Origin: Phoronis australis
Lineage: Eukaryota > Phoronida > Phoronidae
Direction: 5' to 3'
DNA length: 64,000 nucleotides
NCBI GenBank assembly: GCA_002633005.1
Contig: NMRA01000276.1
Location: 160,172 to 224,171, forward strand
Positions 10,751-23,143 of the stretch are shown here, piece after piece (the first letter of the stretch is position 1; each line of letters starts with the position of its first letter). The position numbers and the translations under genes were made by a program. The notes under the pieces are model-generated. The model worked only from the letters and a program-made list of their open reading frames with translations, ran no database searches and was not told the origin of the DNA.

Positions 10751-13125
10751 GAAATGCGAGCTGAGATTTTTATCAGCTCGTATCAAGTCGCAAAATGCGA
10801 CCTGGAATTTCCAACGGATGTAAGCTGAGTTTTTACACTTCTCGGCAGATACCTGGCAAATATAAAGCAACTCTCGTTAATCTGACCGTATTTAAGTTGT
10901 TGCCAAATCCAAGTTAAAAAGAACACTAACCGAGAACAGCCTTCCTGATGACTTGTAATCAAGTCACGTGAACATGGGATATGCAGAGTCGATCTTTGAC
11001 GCGTTTTATTGGCTAACATTTTCGGCCACTTTTTAATCTGCAAATTTACGAATTCCCCGAAGAAAGTTTCGGGCCACTGCATGACACATGATAAAACGGT
11101 GTTCCTATTAATTCGTAAGCGATCAACTTATCAAACTTTTTGGTAGACAAATATGTTTATTTTTTGCGCAAGATGCCCTTATTACATGTACCAAATATCC
11201 ACGACAATATCCCTGATATCGCACTGCGGCACTGGTCGGACCTGTTGTTAGTGCACAAGCGGTCCCGGAAGACAATCGTGACTTAGAGATGTGCGTCTCG
11301 TTTTTTATCGCATCAGACAGCCAAAGTGAAAATGACACCCATATTAATTGCCAAACGACGGCCACATCTTAACTTTCAGTTGCCAAGGAATTCTCAAACC
11401 CCTTACTTGTTTCTGGGGCTACATACGCGAAATATGGTTTGTCTTTCACACGTTGTTGCCAACGTAAAGTGAAGGCCTACTCCAGCGATTCAAGTGTGTG
11501 AACTCGCGCGTGCGCACCACTTCCAAGCTGCACATCAAAAGAGAACAGTGACAGTCCTAAATGAAAGGGTATACCGGCTTGGCTCTGTTAAGCACCCGCG
11601 TACGTGCCAGTGGTTTATTTGAATATGAACTCCTGCGATGATGTTTCCCGAGGTCAATGTTCCCTAAACCCCATACTCTATGCCCGTAGCCAGCTATTGC
11701 AACCAAACGGGTACTAGATGCAAAATTGTGGTTAGCAAACTTTTTATTCTTCTCTTCATACACCCCTCCTCCCGCCAACTTTTCTCTCCCCGGACCACCG
11801 TCGCCATAACATGTTCAGACTCCAATAGGAACAATCTTGTTCTGGCTGAAGCGTGCAATTAAAAACAAAATTATTCCGGGTGGCTAAAAAGGGTGCAGTG
11901 TAGGTGGAAACGATATCCAGAAAGTCACCCCTACTAGATGGAGTTAGCCTTGCAAACTCGTAATATTATAACGTTTCTTACCATTGTACTCTTTTAATAT
12001 CTTATTACCGCATGTACTCAGGTTAACAACTATTCTCACGCTCAAGCCTACTCCCTACCTTTGAAGTTTGAAGTGTTTCATAATAAGCGCTCACTGATCT
12101 ACTAACCATTCCCCCTCAAGTTTTGAGAATTTCCAATCCAATTAAGCGTCCACAGTTCAGGCTAGCGCCCATCATAGCGCAAAACAAACGACCGAGCGTG
12201 GTTTAAAATTGACACGCAGCCTATATAGTGTGTCACTCTCATTTGACATAACAAATTCAGTTTTCAAAAAAATGTCTTTTCTAAATATGTAAAAACCAAA
12301 TCCCGGCTTTGTTTTATACCTCGGAAAGAAAGTTAACACTAGTAACATGAGTGTCATTTTGTGACTGACCTGTTTTTCCCGTACTTGGAAGGTTTTGAGG
12401 AGCAAACTAAACTTATCCGATGGAAACCCGCGCGGAGTTGGGAATTATTTCGAGGCTATTTCTTTCATGGAAAACTTATTGTTGAGTACGTAAACAGCAT
12501 AAGTACAACATTTTTGTTGAGAAATTTGCACTGAATTATTGCCGAGCATCCAAATACGTCATTCGGTTAGGGCATCGTTTCACGGATTTTTTTCGACAAA
12601 TGTTTTTCAAATGTCGAGTTAAGTTGCAAAATTTGGGCTGTGGACAAAAAGTGGAGGAAATTTGCACTCCGAGTGAGTTTGGGTCTTTAACGACTTTGAT
12701 GACAGCTAGTAGCAGGTCAGATCTAGCAAAATCGAGGATACTTTTTCAACAAGTATTTTCTCGCTTTTCACATAGCAAACTTAGCTACTCGAATGCACGT
12801 ATGAGTTAGAGAGCACTAATTCAACTTTCACGTTGGCAACTTGCCTTGCACTTTAGAGCCTTTCAATGGCAGTCGGGAAGAACAGTAACGCCGTACCTGC
12901 ATGAACGAATTGCAATTTTTGAGTATTAACGCTGTAGGTAAGAGCATAATCTAAACATTTTTTCAATGATCTAACAAAAATCAATTTTGGTGCGTAAAAA
13001 TGGCAGAAAAATTTTGCGATCTGGCATTTTTGAATGCCAGCTGGATTTTGAAAATGCGACCTTGGATTTTGGCTAGGTCGCAAAATGCGACCTGGAGATT
13101 TTAATAGCATCGAGCTGTGAAGTAG
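10751..13125 (+). mobile_element. hAT-like repeat X, copy 1 (5'-truncated)
   Basis: Closely matches 20598-22913 along most of its length, starting at AATGCGAGCTGAGATTTTT. Unlike copy 2 it lacks the terminal CAGGGCTCGAC block on the left, and it ends ...ATCGAGCTG near 13122. It carries its own insert relative to copy 2 at about 11725-12025. Many AATGCGACCTGG-like strings occur near both ends. No transposase frame was recognised. Confidence 0.65.
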
Positions 13126-13990
13126 GTCAAGGTGCTCCATATCTGCCTCCATGTAAAACCCACGTCAGCAATTACCCGATTTCAGACTTAAAAGTTAACT
13201 ATAAGACAATTTTGTGTTATATAAATCGTTACCTTAGTCTTTATTTGTAAGTTTGTAATCTTTTTGTCATGAATTATCGCTGATAAATCATTTTTGCAAG
13301 CTTTTTTTAGCGTACGATTTTCCGCCATGCGATCAACTTTCGAAAAAGTGACTCTTGTTCCTTCTATCCAAAAGAGCACTATACTCTCGATTACAAAGTT
13401 AAACATGAAATTTGAACAGAATGTAGTTTAGATGCGTGTGCATCTCTCAAGTTCTTTTTTTAAAGTCAATGCCAAGTTTTCATGGCGAGTTTTCGATCAT
13501 CCGGAAGGCCTAATTTTGATCGGTCAGGAGAGTAATGTTTTTGTTGTTGCGCAATATGCCTCCCGATTTTTAGATGAAGAATTTATCACTCTTTTAATTG
13601 GTAATTATTTCATTTTCAGAAATTCTGTCAAACTGCTGTGCATTAGCACTTTTCAAACAGCAGTCGTTAGTTCACTAAATCGCCGCATGTCAGCACCACG
13701 AGCGGCTACGTTGAAGTTCAATGGCATCGCAAATTCACCGTTCAAAATAAAGTTGTTACATAGAGTTTTTGTCGCGTAAATGATGAAATCCTTCATGCTA
13801 AGAGTGATTTGTTTTCCCAAATGGTCTTTTGTCTACTTTCTGATGTTTTTTGCCATGATACAATCCAAAAGTACATGGGTGACGCAGCTGCACTGAAAAA
13901 AGTGGGTGGCTATAGCCTCCCCCAGCCCCCTGTCAGGCTATGATGTGCTGCCTATGTAGAAGTACTCAGGGGCAGATCCAGGATTTTTAG
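13126..13990 (+). repeat. Interspersed repeat Y, copy 1
   Basis: Begins AAGTAGGTCAAGGTGCTCC and is repeated at 23611-24125 and, truncated, at 25874-26430. It ends in a CAGGGGCAGATCCAGGATTT-type string often seen at transposon ends. The 13432-13779 open frame is shared by the copies but shows no known domain, so I do not call it a gene. Confidence 0.65.
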
Positions 13991-14011
13991 ATAGGAGGGT
14001 TGCAGGGCAGA

Positions 14012-15145
14012 AGCAAATTACCTGAAATCCTCCATAAGTTTTCCAAGTAGCGTCCCTAAGATTTTTAAGTTCCCGTGGAGTCGGGATCACGACAGGTTTA
14101 AGTACAAATCTGAGCTAGTACATCGTGCCATCTACATGTATGATTGGCGCAATATGAGAAAAATGTCTGGACGAACACACGTTGTTGTCACGTGACGTTT
14201 GTTTTGAAGTTGTCTGCGTTTGTGAATAACTTGTGTGACACTAGGGTTTTCATGCCGTCTTTTGGCCAGACCCACGCAATCTAACGAGCTAGATGTGTAT
14301 TGTGTCTAAAGAAATTTGCACAAGCAGTAGGCCTAAATCAGAGCGTGTATCATTCAGCACTTGCCGGTCTCATGTCGCTAAAAACGGTCGACATTCGTCT
14401 CGGTAAGACCATATTAGTCGCCGTGTGGCTGGATGCGGCGTACGTGACTATCTGACAGTTATTTTTTGGTGTAAGGGTATGTGTATTCACTGTCAGTGGT
14501 CATTTTTTCAGATATTTGGCTTAAAAACACCAATTATGGTTAATCAAACAATTCATCTTAAAAATAACACAAACATTTCTATAGCATTAGAAATTCATTT
14601 CTTGCCGATGCTATGCTACCCATTTCATGAATGTATAGTTCCCGACTAATGTCTTTGATGACAGGTTCATGTATGTAGCGCGCGCTTCCTGGCCATGTGC
14701 TTTTCTGGCCAATATTTTATTAGTCTTCGATTCGCGGTTTTCACGTGTAGGCCTTCAAAGAAATTTGGATTCCAGTTGAAAGCGGGAAATATCTTCAAAG
14801 CAATCCCGTAGACAAGTACACTACTTCTGTTCTGAAAGGCCAGACCATTGGTCCTCGCAATATCAGCAGAACATTTGTGTTTGTTTTGAGGCATGGCAGA
14901 AGTTTGAAGTGTATAGTCACGGCTAAATACCAATATAGCGTGGTCTACAAATTCTGCGCACAATGATTTTTTTCAGGACTGTCGGATATTATTGATAAAT
15001 TGAAGACATTACTGTAGAATAATAGGACTGTAAGTTAGCCATTTTTCGCACGTACACGTTCATGGGCTGGGCACTTATTTTAGCATAGTCTGAAAATGCG
15101 TGGGGGCGCTTATAGGGGCATGGGCGGTTATTACGGCGAATACGG
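14012..15145 (-). mobile_element. TA-flanked element family, copy A (truncated), inverted relative to copy B
   Basis: From 14012 to 15145 this is an inverted copy of 16451-17512. Its complete end, TTACGGCGAATACGG, abuts a TA at 15146-15147. The other terminus is missing. Open frames inside (for example 14667-14963 minus) show no domain I recognise. Confidence 0.7.
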
Positions 15146-15147
15146 TA

Positions 15148-15292
15148 ATTGTCGCGTTTCAACAGCCATTTTCTCTGTAACCGCTCACCCAGTTTTTTCT
15201 GATTTTAGCACTATTTCATTTCTCACACCAAGGGCTTTTCAAAAATGTATGACACATGGGCATTGTAAAAAAAAAATTTAAAAATGTCCAAC
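15148..15292 (+). repeat. Interspersed repeat Z, copy 1
   Basis: Starts TTGTCGCGTTTCAACAGCC and shares the phrase CTCACACCAAGGGCTTTTCA and a poly-A stretch with 26862-26998. It directly follows the end of copy A. Confidence 0.6.
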
Positions 15293-16448
15293 ACTAGATT
15301 TTTACAAGAGTTTAGGCCACAACATTAAGGTAGGTGGATAAACAAAAAAATTAATTTTGACTATTTTTTACATTTTTATATCATCCTAATCTTCAATTCT
15401 TCATGCACAGTATACTGAAGAAAAATAAAACCATTCTGAAAATCCAAAGTTGTTTTTTTAATTATATTTGACCAAGCTCCAGTAAGTCATATGGCTTGAG
15501 TGCTCACCAGCTCAGTGACTGACAAGTGGGGCGGAGCTTATACCAGGACACTAGCTCTAATCTAACCCCGCAACAAACATTGCGTAACCGGGCAATCGAG
15601 AGTGCTGTACCCGCCAGCTGATACTGATGTTGTTGCAAGGCCAAAACCAAAAATAAAATAATTCTATTTTTGACCATGTGAAAGTTGGTGGTGAAATGGT
15701 GAACTAGTTCCTGTTCCAAACCTGAGCCTGTTTATCCATCTGCAAAAAATTAAGTTGAGTACGCCAAGTTCTACCGAAGCCATCACTGCATTCAGCTTGA
15801 GGAGTCAGTTCAGAAGCTATGCGTGTGCAAGAGAAGTCGTAAAGGCGAGGTGACTAGCGAGAGGACGCTAAGCGTCGACGTGGGTGGTGTTGCACGATTC
15901 GATGAGAGTGCATGCACGCGCTGTGAAGACACGCCGCGTATGAGACAACTACATGCCGTCAGGGTAGAGTTTTTGGAGATAAACCGTGCTTCTGTACTAG
16001 GAACGCGCCATGGAGAAACTGGGCTGCCAAACTCAGGGGATTTTTTAACTTGTCGCCGGCAGTAACCCAATGAATTAGAGAAATGACCTAGTGTTCAACA
16101 TAACAAAATTGTTCTTGTGCATAGATTCAAACGTATCCCTGAATTAAAACTCATGATATTATACGATTTTACTGGAAAGCAATATAAGAAAATTTGGCAA
16201 CTTGAGAATCTCACCCAAGCGACGCTATTTGTGTTGAAAGTACTATTTTCTCAACCCAAAATCCATTCGGTCAAAATGTTGGCGGTACAGGTACGTGAAA
16301 ATGTTAAACCATTATGATGAAAATAGTTCTTTATCCTCGTCGCCAATATTGTTATGTAGACAGTAACGCGGCTATTTGATATAACACATATGTTGGTTGA
16401 TGAAAAGATGGTAACTACATATGATATTGGAATACTAACAAATAGGTC
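15293..16448. other. Spacer between the inverted elements: no gene seen
   Basis: Open frames at 15810-16070 on both strands overlap each other and show no domain. No transposon ends were recognised. Confidence 0.35.
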
Positions 16449-16450
16449 TA

Positions 16451-17843
16451 CCGTATTCGCCGTAATAACCGCCCATGCCCCTATAAGCGCCCCCCCCATG
16501 CGTTTTCAGACTTTGCTGAAATAAGCGCCCAGTCCATGAACGTGTACATGCGAACAATGACGTACCTACAGTCCTAAAACTCGGCTACAGTAACGTCTTC
16601 AATTTATCAAAAAAAAATTTGCACGGGTCTTCTAGACCACCAGCGGCACTGCTAGTTTGTATTTAGCCGTGACTTTACACTTCAAGGTAACGCAGCGCTT
16701 CAAAAAGAACGCAACATCGTTGCTACTCGCGCGACAAATGTGTCCCACTATGGTATGACCTTTCAGTAGACACATCGACTGTCTCATGAATAAAAATAAC
16801 TCGGTGTTAAACGCACGTGGCCAGGAAGCGCGCGCTACATACATGAACCTGTCATCAAAGACATTAGCCGCGAACTATCCATTCATGAAACGGGTAGCAT
16901 AGCATCGATAAGAAATGAATATTGGCACTAATTTCTGAGTTTCTAATACTATAAAACATGTTTGCGTTATTTTTGACATGGATTGTTTGATAATTGGTGT
17001 TTTAGCCGAATATCAGATAAAATGACAACTGACATTGAATGCTTACACACCCTTACACCGAAAAATAACCGTCAGATAGTTACGTACGCATCCGGCTACA
17101 CGGCGACTAATATGGGCCTTACCGAGACAAATGTCGAAAGTTTTTAGCACGAGACCGGCAAGTGCTGAATGAAGCACGCTTTGGTTTAGGCCTACTGCTT
17201 GTGCAGATTTCTTTAGACACATCTAGCTAGTTAGATTACGTTGCTCTGGCCAAAAGACGGTCTCTGCTTTGGCAAATGAACTCTAGTGACACGCACGCGC
17301 TCGCTTACTCGCAGACGAACTTCAAAACAAACGTCACGTGACAACAACATGTGTGTTCGTTCAGACATTTTTCTCGCCGTTTTGCCGATCATACATGTAG
17401 ATGGCACGATGTTGCACAGATTTGTACTTAAACCTGCCGTTAATCTAGACTCCATGGGAACTTAGAGACGCTACTTATAAAACTTAATGAGGATTTCAGG
17501 TAATTTGCTTGAGTCGAAACCATTTTTATTCAAGCATTGAAGTCGCCATATTGAAGACGGCGATTTCGAGGCAGTCAGTCGGCGAGTTTTCGCCCTGGGA
17601 TTTCAGCACAATTTTCTGTAAAATTATCGTAATTTAGCAGCAAAGTTTGATAACAAGGCACCGCAGTTTTGTTAAAAGTCTTTCATAGATTACATATACG
17701 TCACAGAGCGTAAATTTGATGAATCTTAGCTTCCGATTTCACCCGTTTTGGAGACCGGGTTTCAACCGCCTTGGGTTATAGTAAGCGCCCCCCCTGAACC
17801 GAACTTTTCTAAGTGCCCTGGGCGCTTATTACGGCGAATACGG
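16451..17843 (+). mobile_element. 1.39-kb TA-flanked element, copy B (complete)
   Basis: Starts CCGTATTCGCCGTAATAACC and ends in the inverted form GCTTATTACGGCGAATACGG, with TA at 16449-16450 and 17844-17845. The terminal phrase CGCCGTAATAA(C/G)CGCCC resembles the subterminal motifs of the element at 6806-8487, so both may be related families. No transposase seen. Confidence 0.75.
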
Positions 17844-17845
17844 TA

Positions 17846-18990
17846 TTCAATACAGTTAGAGAGTCTTTTACCACTCTGAGTGGAGAGTTCAGATGAGTCG
17901 CATAAACAATCAACACATGGTTTTAAAGGTGCATGCCACCCAAAAAACAACCTAATTTGTATCAATTTAGATCCATAACGACACGTACGGTTGCGTTACC
18001 TGACACCCGACAGCAGACGGAGGTGTCGAAATTATCCAATGACGTCATTGGTTTCACACGCAGTCTGTTCAGCAGTTCACAACACGGGTTACTGATGTCA
18101 GCTTATCGCTTGAATTCATCGTTTAACACCGATAAATCATCAAACTTCGATGTAAAACCCTTGAAAATACACAGAGTTCCTATAAAAACGTGTTGTTTTA
18201 TTTCGCTCCTATGGATTTATTGGTATTTGGACGCACCGTAGCCCTCGAAGTTTGGCAGGCCAATAAGGTCCGTAGCAGGAGTTTGGGATCTGTTCGGAGA
18301 TAATTTTGAAGTATTTTCCGTGAGATACAGACAGGAGAACCTAGATCTGTGTTGATTTTTTTGAGTTCTAACCGCAAAACGCTTGTTATCCTGGCCAGTG
18401 GGTCGGAGCCCGATCAGGCCCGTCGTGGCTGGCCGGAGTTGACTCCGCCGTTATCCCGGCCAGTGGCTGGGAAACTGATCAAACATCACGAACATAAACC
18501 AGACAAAGTTCAGTGGAAACTAAACTTCCAGTCAAGAAAATACTATACTAGTGAGCCAAAGTAATGCGCACGTGATTATGTTGGTGAATCAGCCACGAAA
18601 CTGCAAATCTACTTAGGCCTACTCGTCGGGGGCCGCGAATTCAGGTTCCGCTTTGGCCACCCGTCAGGGCAGAGGTTGTACATTGACAATCATTATTTGA
18701 GTAATGGAAATGTAAATAAAGATTCCTCTAACACCAGGCCGTGGGATGGAAATGGAGTTGTTTCACAACAGTCTCTGCCAGCAAACACTAAATTAGCATG
18801 AGCTCACACGGCCTCGGTGTCCCATCAATTAGTTTTATTGCACCTAAAGCCGGTAACGCAGTGATTTATTCATTGCTGGCTTCTCAAATCATTTGCACTC
18901 ATATACACTCCAAAGACATAACAAATTGCATCTAATGAGACAGACTTTGTTTCAGTTTTATATAAGTATTGGTTAGGATGAGAATAATTC
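17846..18990. other. NEURL4 intron 1, part: no gene seen
   Basis: A TTAAAGGTGCATGCCACCC string near 17925 resembles a Kolobok-type end (TTAA followed by AGG), but I found no matching right end. No coding region recognised. Confidence 0.3.
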
Positions 18991-19045
18991 ATTTTGAAAC
19001 AGAACGTTCAGTAATAAATGCAAACACGGCAACTCGCAATCCCGA

Positions 19046-19452
19046 CTTAGGACGAACTAGAGCTCATCAGTCCCGACTTCGCTGGTGGATCGTTAAGTTT
19101 TACAGGCAATCAACAGGAATACAGTGATGAAGAAATACTAGAGAGGCGCCGTGAACAAGATCAGACAACGGAACGTATGGAGTTATTTGGTAAGCCAGCA
19201 TTCGTCAGGCACTGTCGACGTGTGCAGGCCACAGACACGGAGATGTTTCACGGCCTTATACTTGCTATTTACAGCGTACATTTCATTCTTCACTACCATG
19301 AGCCAGTTCCTAAGCATTTCAGACTCTCGAGGAAGTAAAAAACCGACATACCCGCTTTCCTCGCAGCTGCTTAGTTTGGACAAGCGGGAACGATGCACCG
19401 CAACGTAGTGGCATTCACTCTGCATATGAACCACTGACGTCGCTAGCGTCAT
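19046..19452. pseudogene. Decayed Kolobok-like element: accessory ORF (+) facing THAP transposase (-)
   Basis: On the minus strand 19452-19183 includes PRESEMLRNWLMVVKNEMYA, then KYKAVKHLRVCGLH, which aligns with the THAP domain at 48473-49567 (there: a WLVRVKN motif, then YKAVENYRVCGKHF). On the plus strand about 19052-19185 reads GNQQEYSDEEILERRREQDQ, resembling the acidic leader (EYNEAEYTQAQ) of the accessory ORF at 48227. The relative order and convergent orientation are the same as in the intact-ended element. No TTAA-flanked ends were found, and both frames are broken. Confidence 0.45.
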
Positions 19453-20545
19453 TTCTCACCTTCTTCACAGGTTAACGCGACACCTCTTGGCAACGTAAGG
19501 TCGACCGTATGCGAGGCGATGTGGACATAGACCGATTAAGACGGCAAAAAAGACTAAAGAAATCGGGTGGCATTCTCCTTCAATGTGTGGTCGGCACACC
19601 AGTACAGCAGACAATAGATCAACGCTAAGCTCCGCCCACGTGACAGTCATATTTGTTTTGGTCGTCTGTCATGCTCCACAAGTTCGCAAAAATGATTAAA
19701 ATTACGCTATAAACAAACAGGTATGTCACATTTTCTAAACATGAAGTAAATATCAGCCTCATTTCAAGTACATCAACGAAAATTGGAACAGAATGACCAC
19801 GCACTCTGAACGAATTTTGACCTCAAGTAGCAATCGAAGCCCGCTTAACTTCAAAGCCGTTTTTCTCGGCTCATGATTTCACGTTAGTGACAAGATTCTC
19901 GGGCCTATTTTTCTGCAACATGTGGGTCAATTTTTACGAAATTTGCAAATTTGAAATCCTCTAGGACTGAAGCAAAATCGCGTGCCAGGGTTTTTTGATA
20001 CATGAACCAGATTTTTAGTTATTAGACGGAAAGTGACCAAATGACAGAAAGTGGCGTGCTTGCCCCAACTCACACGCAAAAAAGCCACAAAATCAAGATC
20101 ATAATGATTGTGTACATATATTTGGTATGTATAAGTAGAATATTACATAAGGAAACAGTTGATGATAATTCCTGTACATTTTGAAAAAAAAATTGAGGTA
20201 AAATTGGATTTTTTGAAAAATAAAAAATACAATTTAAAAAAAAACGAACAACAATAAAAACTTTTTCTTTCGATTTTTGTCACTTTCAGAGTCATTTCTA
20301 ACTAGTTAAAAACCCCTTTATACTTATTTTAGATAAGAACCTGGAGATTTGATCAGTGTATACACCTAACTTACGTAGATGAACGAAATCTCAGATAATA
20401 CATTCTGTCGCCTGGAAGTTATAGAATGATTGGCGCAGTTCGAAGCAATCCAGAGGACATGGGCCAACATGGTGGACGTATTTAAAAACTTCTGAAGCTA
20501 GACACATCATTAGATGAGCCACCAACAGTGATAATGACATGGAAG
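19453..20545. other. NEURL4 intron 1, part: no gene seen
   Basis: Contains the outer part of the decayed Kolobok-like element on its left, otherwise AT-rich DNA with poly-A stretches near 20190-20260. Confidence 0.3.
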
Positions 20546-20551
20546 GCATGG

Positions 20552-22913
20552 CAGGGCTCGACATAACGAGCTGGAGGTCGCATTTGCGACCTGAAATTTG
20601 GAAATGCGAGCTGAGATTTTTGTCAGCTCGTATCAACTCGCAAAATGCGACCTGGAATTTTCAACGTATGCGAGCTGAGTTTTTACACTTCTCGACAGAT
20701 ACCTGGCAAATATAAAGCAACTCTTGAGAATCCGACCGTTATTTGGTTGTTGCCAAATCCAAGTTCAAAAGAACACTGAGCGAGAACAACTTTCCCGACG
20801 ACTTGTAAACAAGTCGCGTGAACATGGGATATGCAGAATCGATCTTTGACGCATTTCATTGGCTAACATTTTCGGCTACTTTTGTGAATTTTCGGATTCG
20901 TCGAAGAAAGTTTCGGGCCACTGCATAACACGTGAGAAAACGTCACAAAACAGCGGTGTTTCTATTCTTAAGTGATCAACTTACCAAACTTTGTGATGGA
21001 GAAATTTGTTTATTTTTCGTGTAAGATGTCCTTATTACATGTACCAAATATCCACGACAATATATTCCTGATATCGCACTGTGGCACTGGTCGTGACTTA
21101 GAGATGTGCGTCTCCTTTTTTTTATCGCATAAGACAGCCAAAGTGAAAATCTCAACTCTATTAATCGCCAAACGACGGCCACGTCTTTACTTTCAGTTGC
21201 CTAGAAATTCTCTAAACCTTTATTTGTTTCTCGGGCTACGTGCGTGAAATATGATTTGTCATTCACACGTTGTTGCCAACGTAAAGTGTAGGCCTACTCC
21301 AGCGATTCAAGTGCATGAACTCGCGCGTGCGCACCACTTCCAAGCTGCACATCAAAAGAGAACAGTGACAGTCCTAAATGAAAGGGTATACCGGCTTGGC
21401 TCTGTTAAGCACCCGCGTACGTGCCAGTGGTTTATTTGAATATGAACTCATAGATTCCCGGCGGTTATAAAAGACGCGATGCTTTACGACATTCCCTGGT
21501 ACCGATATAACCCAGAACTGATATTTTCCTGTGACGATGCATGCACCCACCCAGCCTTCAATATGGGGGGGCTCGTATTCCTAATGTTGTGGACCTTTTG
21601 GTAACAAAACAGCCGGCGGACTAAAAAAAAGCGGACGCACCATTCTGAATTACACGTTTGTATTTGTTTAGTGGACTTTTGTCTCATTTTCTCGGACATT
21701 ATGTTTCTCACAGGCGGATCTTTATGCCCACTTCGCCAAATGGGGGGCTCCTTCAAGCCCACTGAGCCCCCCTGGGTGCAAGCATGCGATGCTTCCCGAG
21801 GTCGATGTTCCCTATATTCTATTCCCACAGCCAGCTATTGCAACTAACCGGGTACTAGAGGCTAACGACTGTGCTCACGCACAAGTCTACTCCCTACCTT
21901 TGAAGTGTTTCATAATAAGTGCTCACTGACCTACTAGGTGTTCCCCCTCAACTTTTGAGAATTTCCAATTAAGCGCCCACATTTCAGGTTAGCGCTCATC
22001 ACAGCATACTACAAACGACCGCGCGTGGTTTAAAAGTGACACGCAGCCTGTATAGAGTGTTACTCTAATTTTACACAACAAATTCAAAAAACGTCTTTTC
22101 TCAATATGTAAAAACCAAATCCCGGCTTTGTTTCATAACTCCGAAAGAAATTTAACACTAGTGACATGCGTGTCATTTTGTGACTGACCTATTTTTCCCG
22201 CACTTGGAAGGTATTGAGGAGCAAACTCGAGTTAACCGATGGAAACCTGCACGGAGTCGGGAATTATTTCGAAGCTATTCATTTCATGGAAAACTAATTG
22301 TTGAGTACACAAACAGCATAAGTGTCACATTTTTGTTGTGAAATTTGCACTGAATTGTTCCCGTGCATTCAAATACGTCATTTGGTTAGAGCACCGTTAT
22401 ACGGATTGTTTTTTGACAGATGTTTTTCAAACGTCGAGTTATGTTGTAAAATTTGGGCTGCGAACAAAAAGTGGAGGGAATTAGCACTCCGAGTTAGTTT
22501 GGATCTTTAACGAGTTTGATGACACCCAGTAGCAGGTGAGAACTAACAAAATCGTGGATACTTTTTCAACGGGCATTTTCTCCCTTTTCCCCTTTTCACA
22601 TTGAAAACTTAGCTACTCGAATGCACGTTTCAGTTAGAGAGCACTGATTCAACTTTCACGTCGACTACTTGCCATGCGCTCTAGATTCTTTCACTGGCGG
22701 TCGTGAACAACAGTAGCACCGTACCTGCATAAACGAACTCAATTTTGCAATCTGCAATTTGTGAGTGTTTTACGCATACATTTCTCGATTATCTAAAAAG
22801 TCAATTTTGGCGCGTAAATATGGCAAGAATGTGGCCTGGATTTTGAAAATCCGACCTGGAATATTGGCTAGATCGCAAATTGCGACCTGGCGATTTTAAT
22901 AGCGTGGAGCCCA
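20552..22913 (+). mobile_element. hAT-like repeat X, copy 2, ending 69 bp from NEURL4 exon 1
   Basis: Starts CAGGGCTCGACATAACGAGC and ends with the inverted GTGGAGCCCA, typical of hAT-type CAGGG termini. GCATGG flanks both sides (20546-20551 and 22914-22919), a partial match to the 8-bp duplication expected for hAT. A 246-bp MITE (21541-21786) is nested inside. No transposase was recognised, so it is probably nonautonomous. Confidence 0.65.
21541..21786. mobile_element. MITE family W, copy 1, nested in repeat X
   Basis: Begins ATGCACCCACCCAG and ends CTGGGTGCAAGCATG; CGATGC lies on both sides (21535-21540 and 21787-21792). Copy 1 of repeat X lacks it at the equivalent position. Other W copies: 51912-52140, 54361-54599, 56575-56825 and, fused to a tRNA-like head, 57246-57366. 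Confidence 0.75.
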
Positions 22914-22981
22914 GCATGGAACAGAGTTTGCCCTTGGCTATGGCTAAACTACAAAATAAGAAGTATTACTGATCTACAGAC

Positions 22982-23143
22982 CTTTCTGTCAATTCTGACT
23001 TCAAAAAGCTGGTTGTCTCCTAATGGGGTGTCAGTCATTACTACTCCATTGTTAAATTCTTGTGCTGGCTCACTTCGGAGTGCTGTCCTGTTATTATTAC
23101 TCAGAGTGACAAGTGAACCAGTCCGTGAGTGAAAGCTCAACAT
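22982..23143 (-). CDS. NEURL4: NEURL4 first coding exon
   Basis: Minus-strand exon of 162 bp, 54 codons, starting at ATG 23143 with an in-frame TAG five codons upstream, and ending AAG|GTCTGT in phase 0. The product starts [15 protein letters not shown] and ends [15 protein letters not shown]. This is the N-terminal part of an NHR domain (the RTG..V.LS start, EFNNGVV, and the FEVRID strand). The next residues expected in NEURL4 NHR1, [11 protein letters not shown], are the first encoded by the exon at 2558-2204, 20.4 kb away, and the phases agree. Human NEURL4 has a longer glycine-rich leader before this point; here the leader is only a few residues. Confidence 0.88.
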
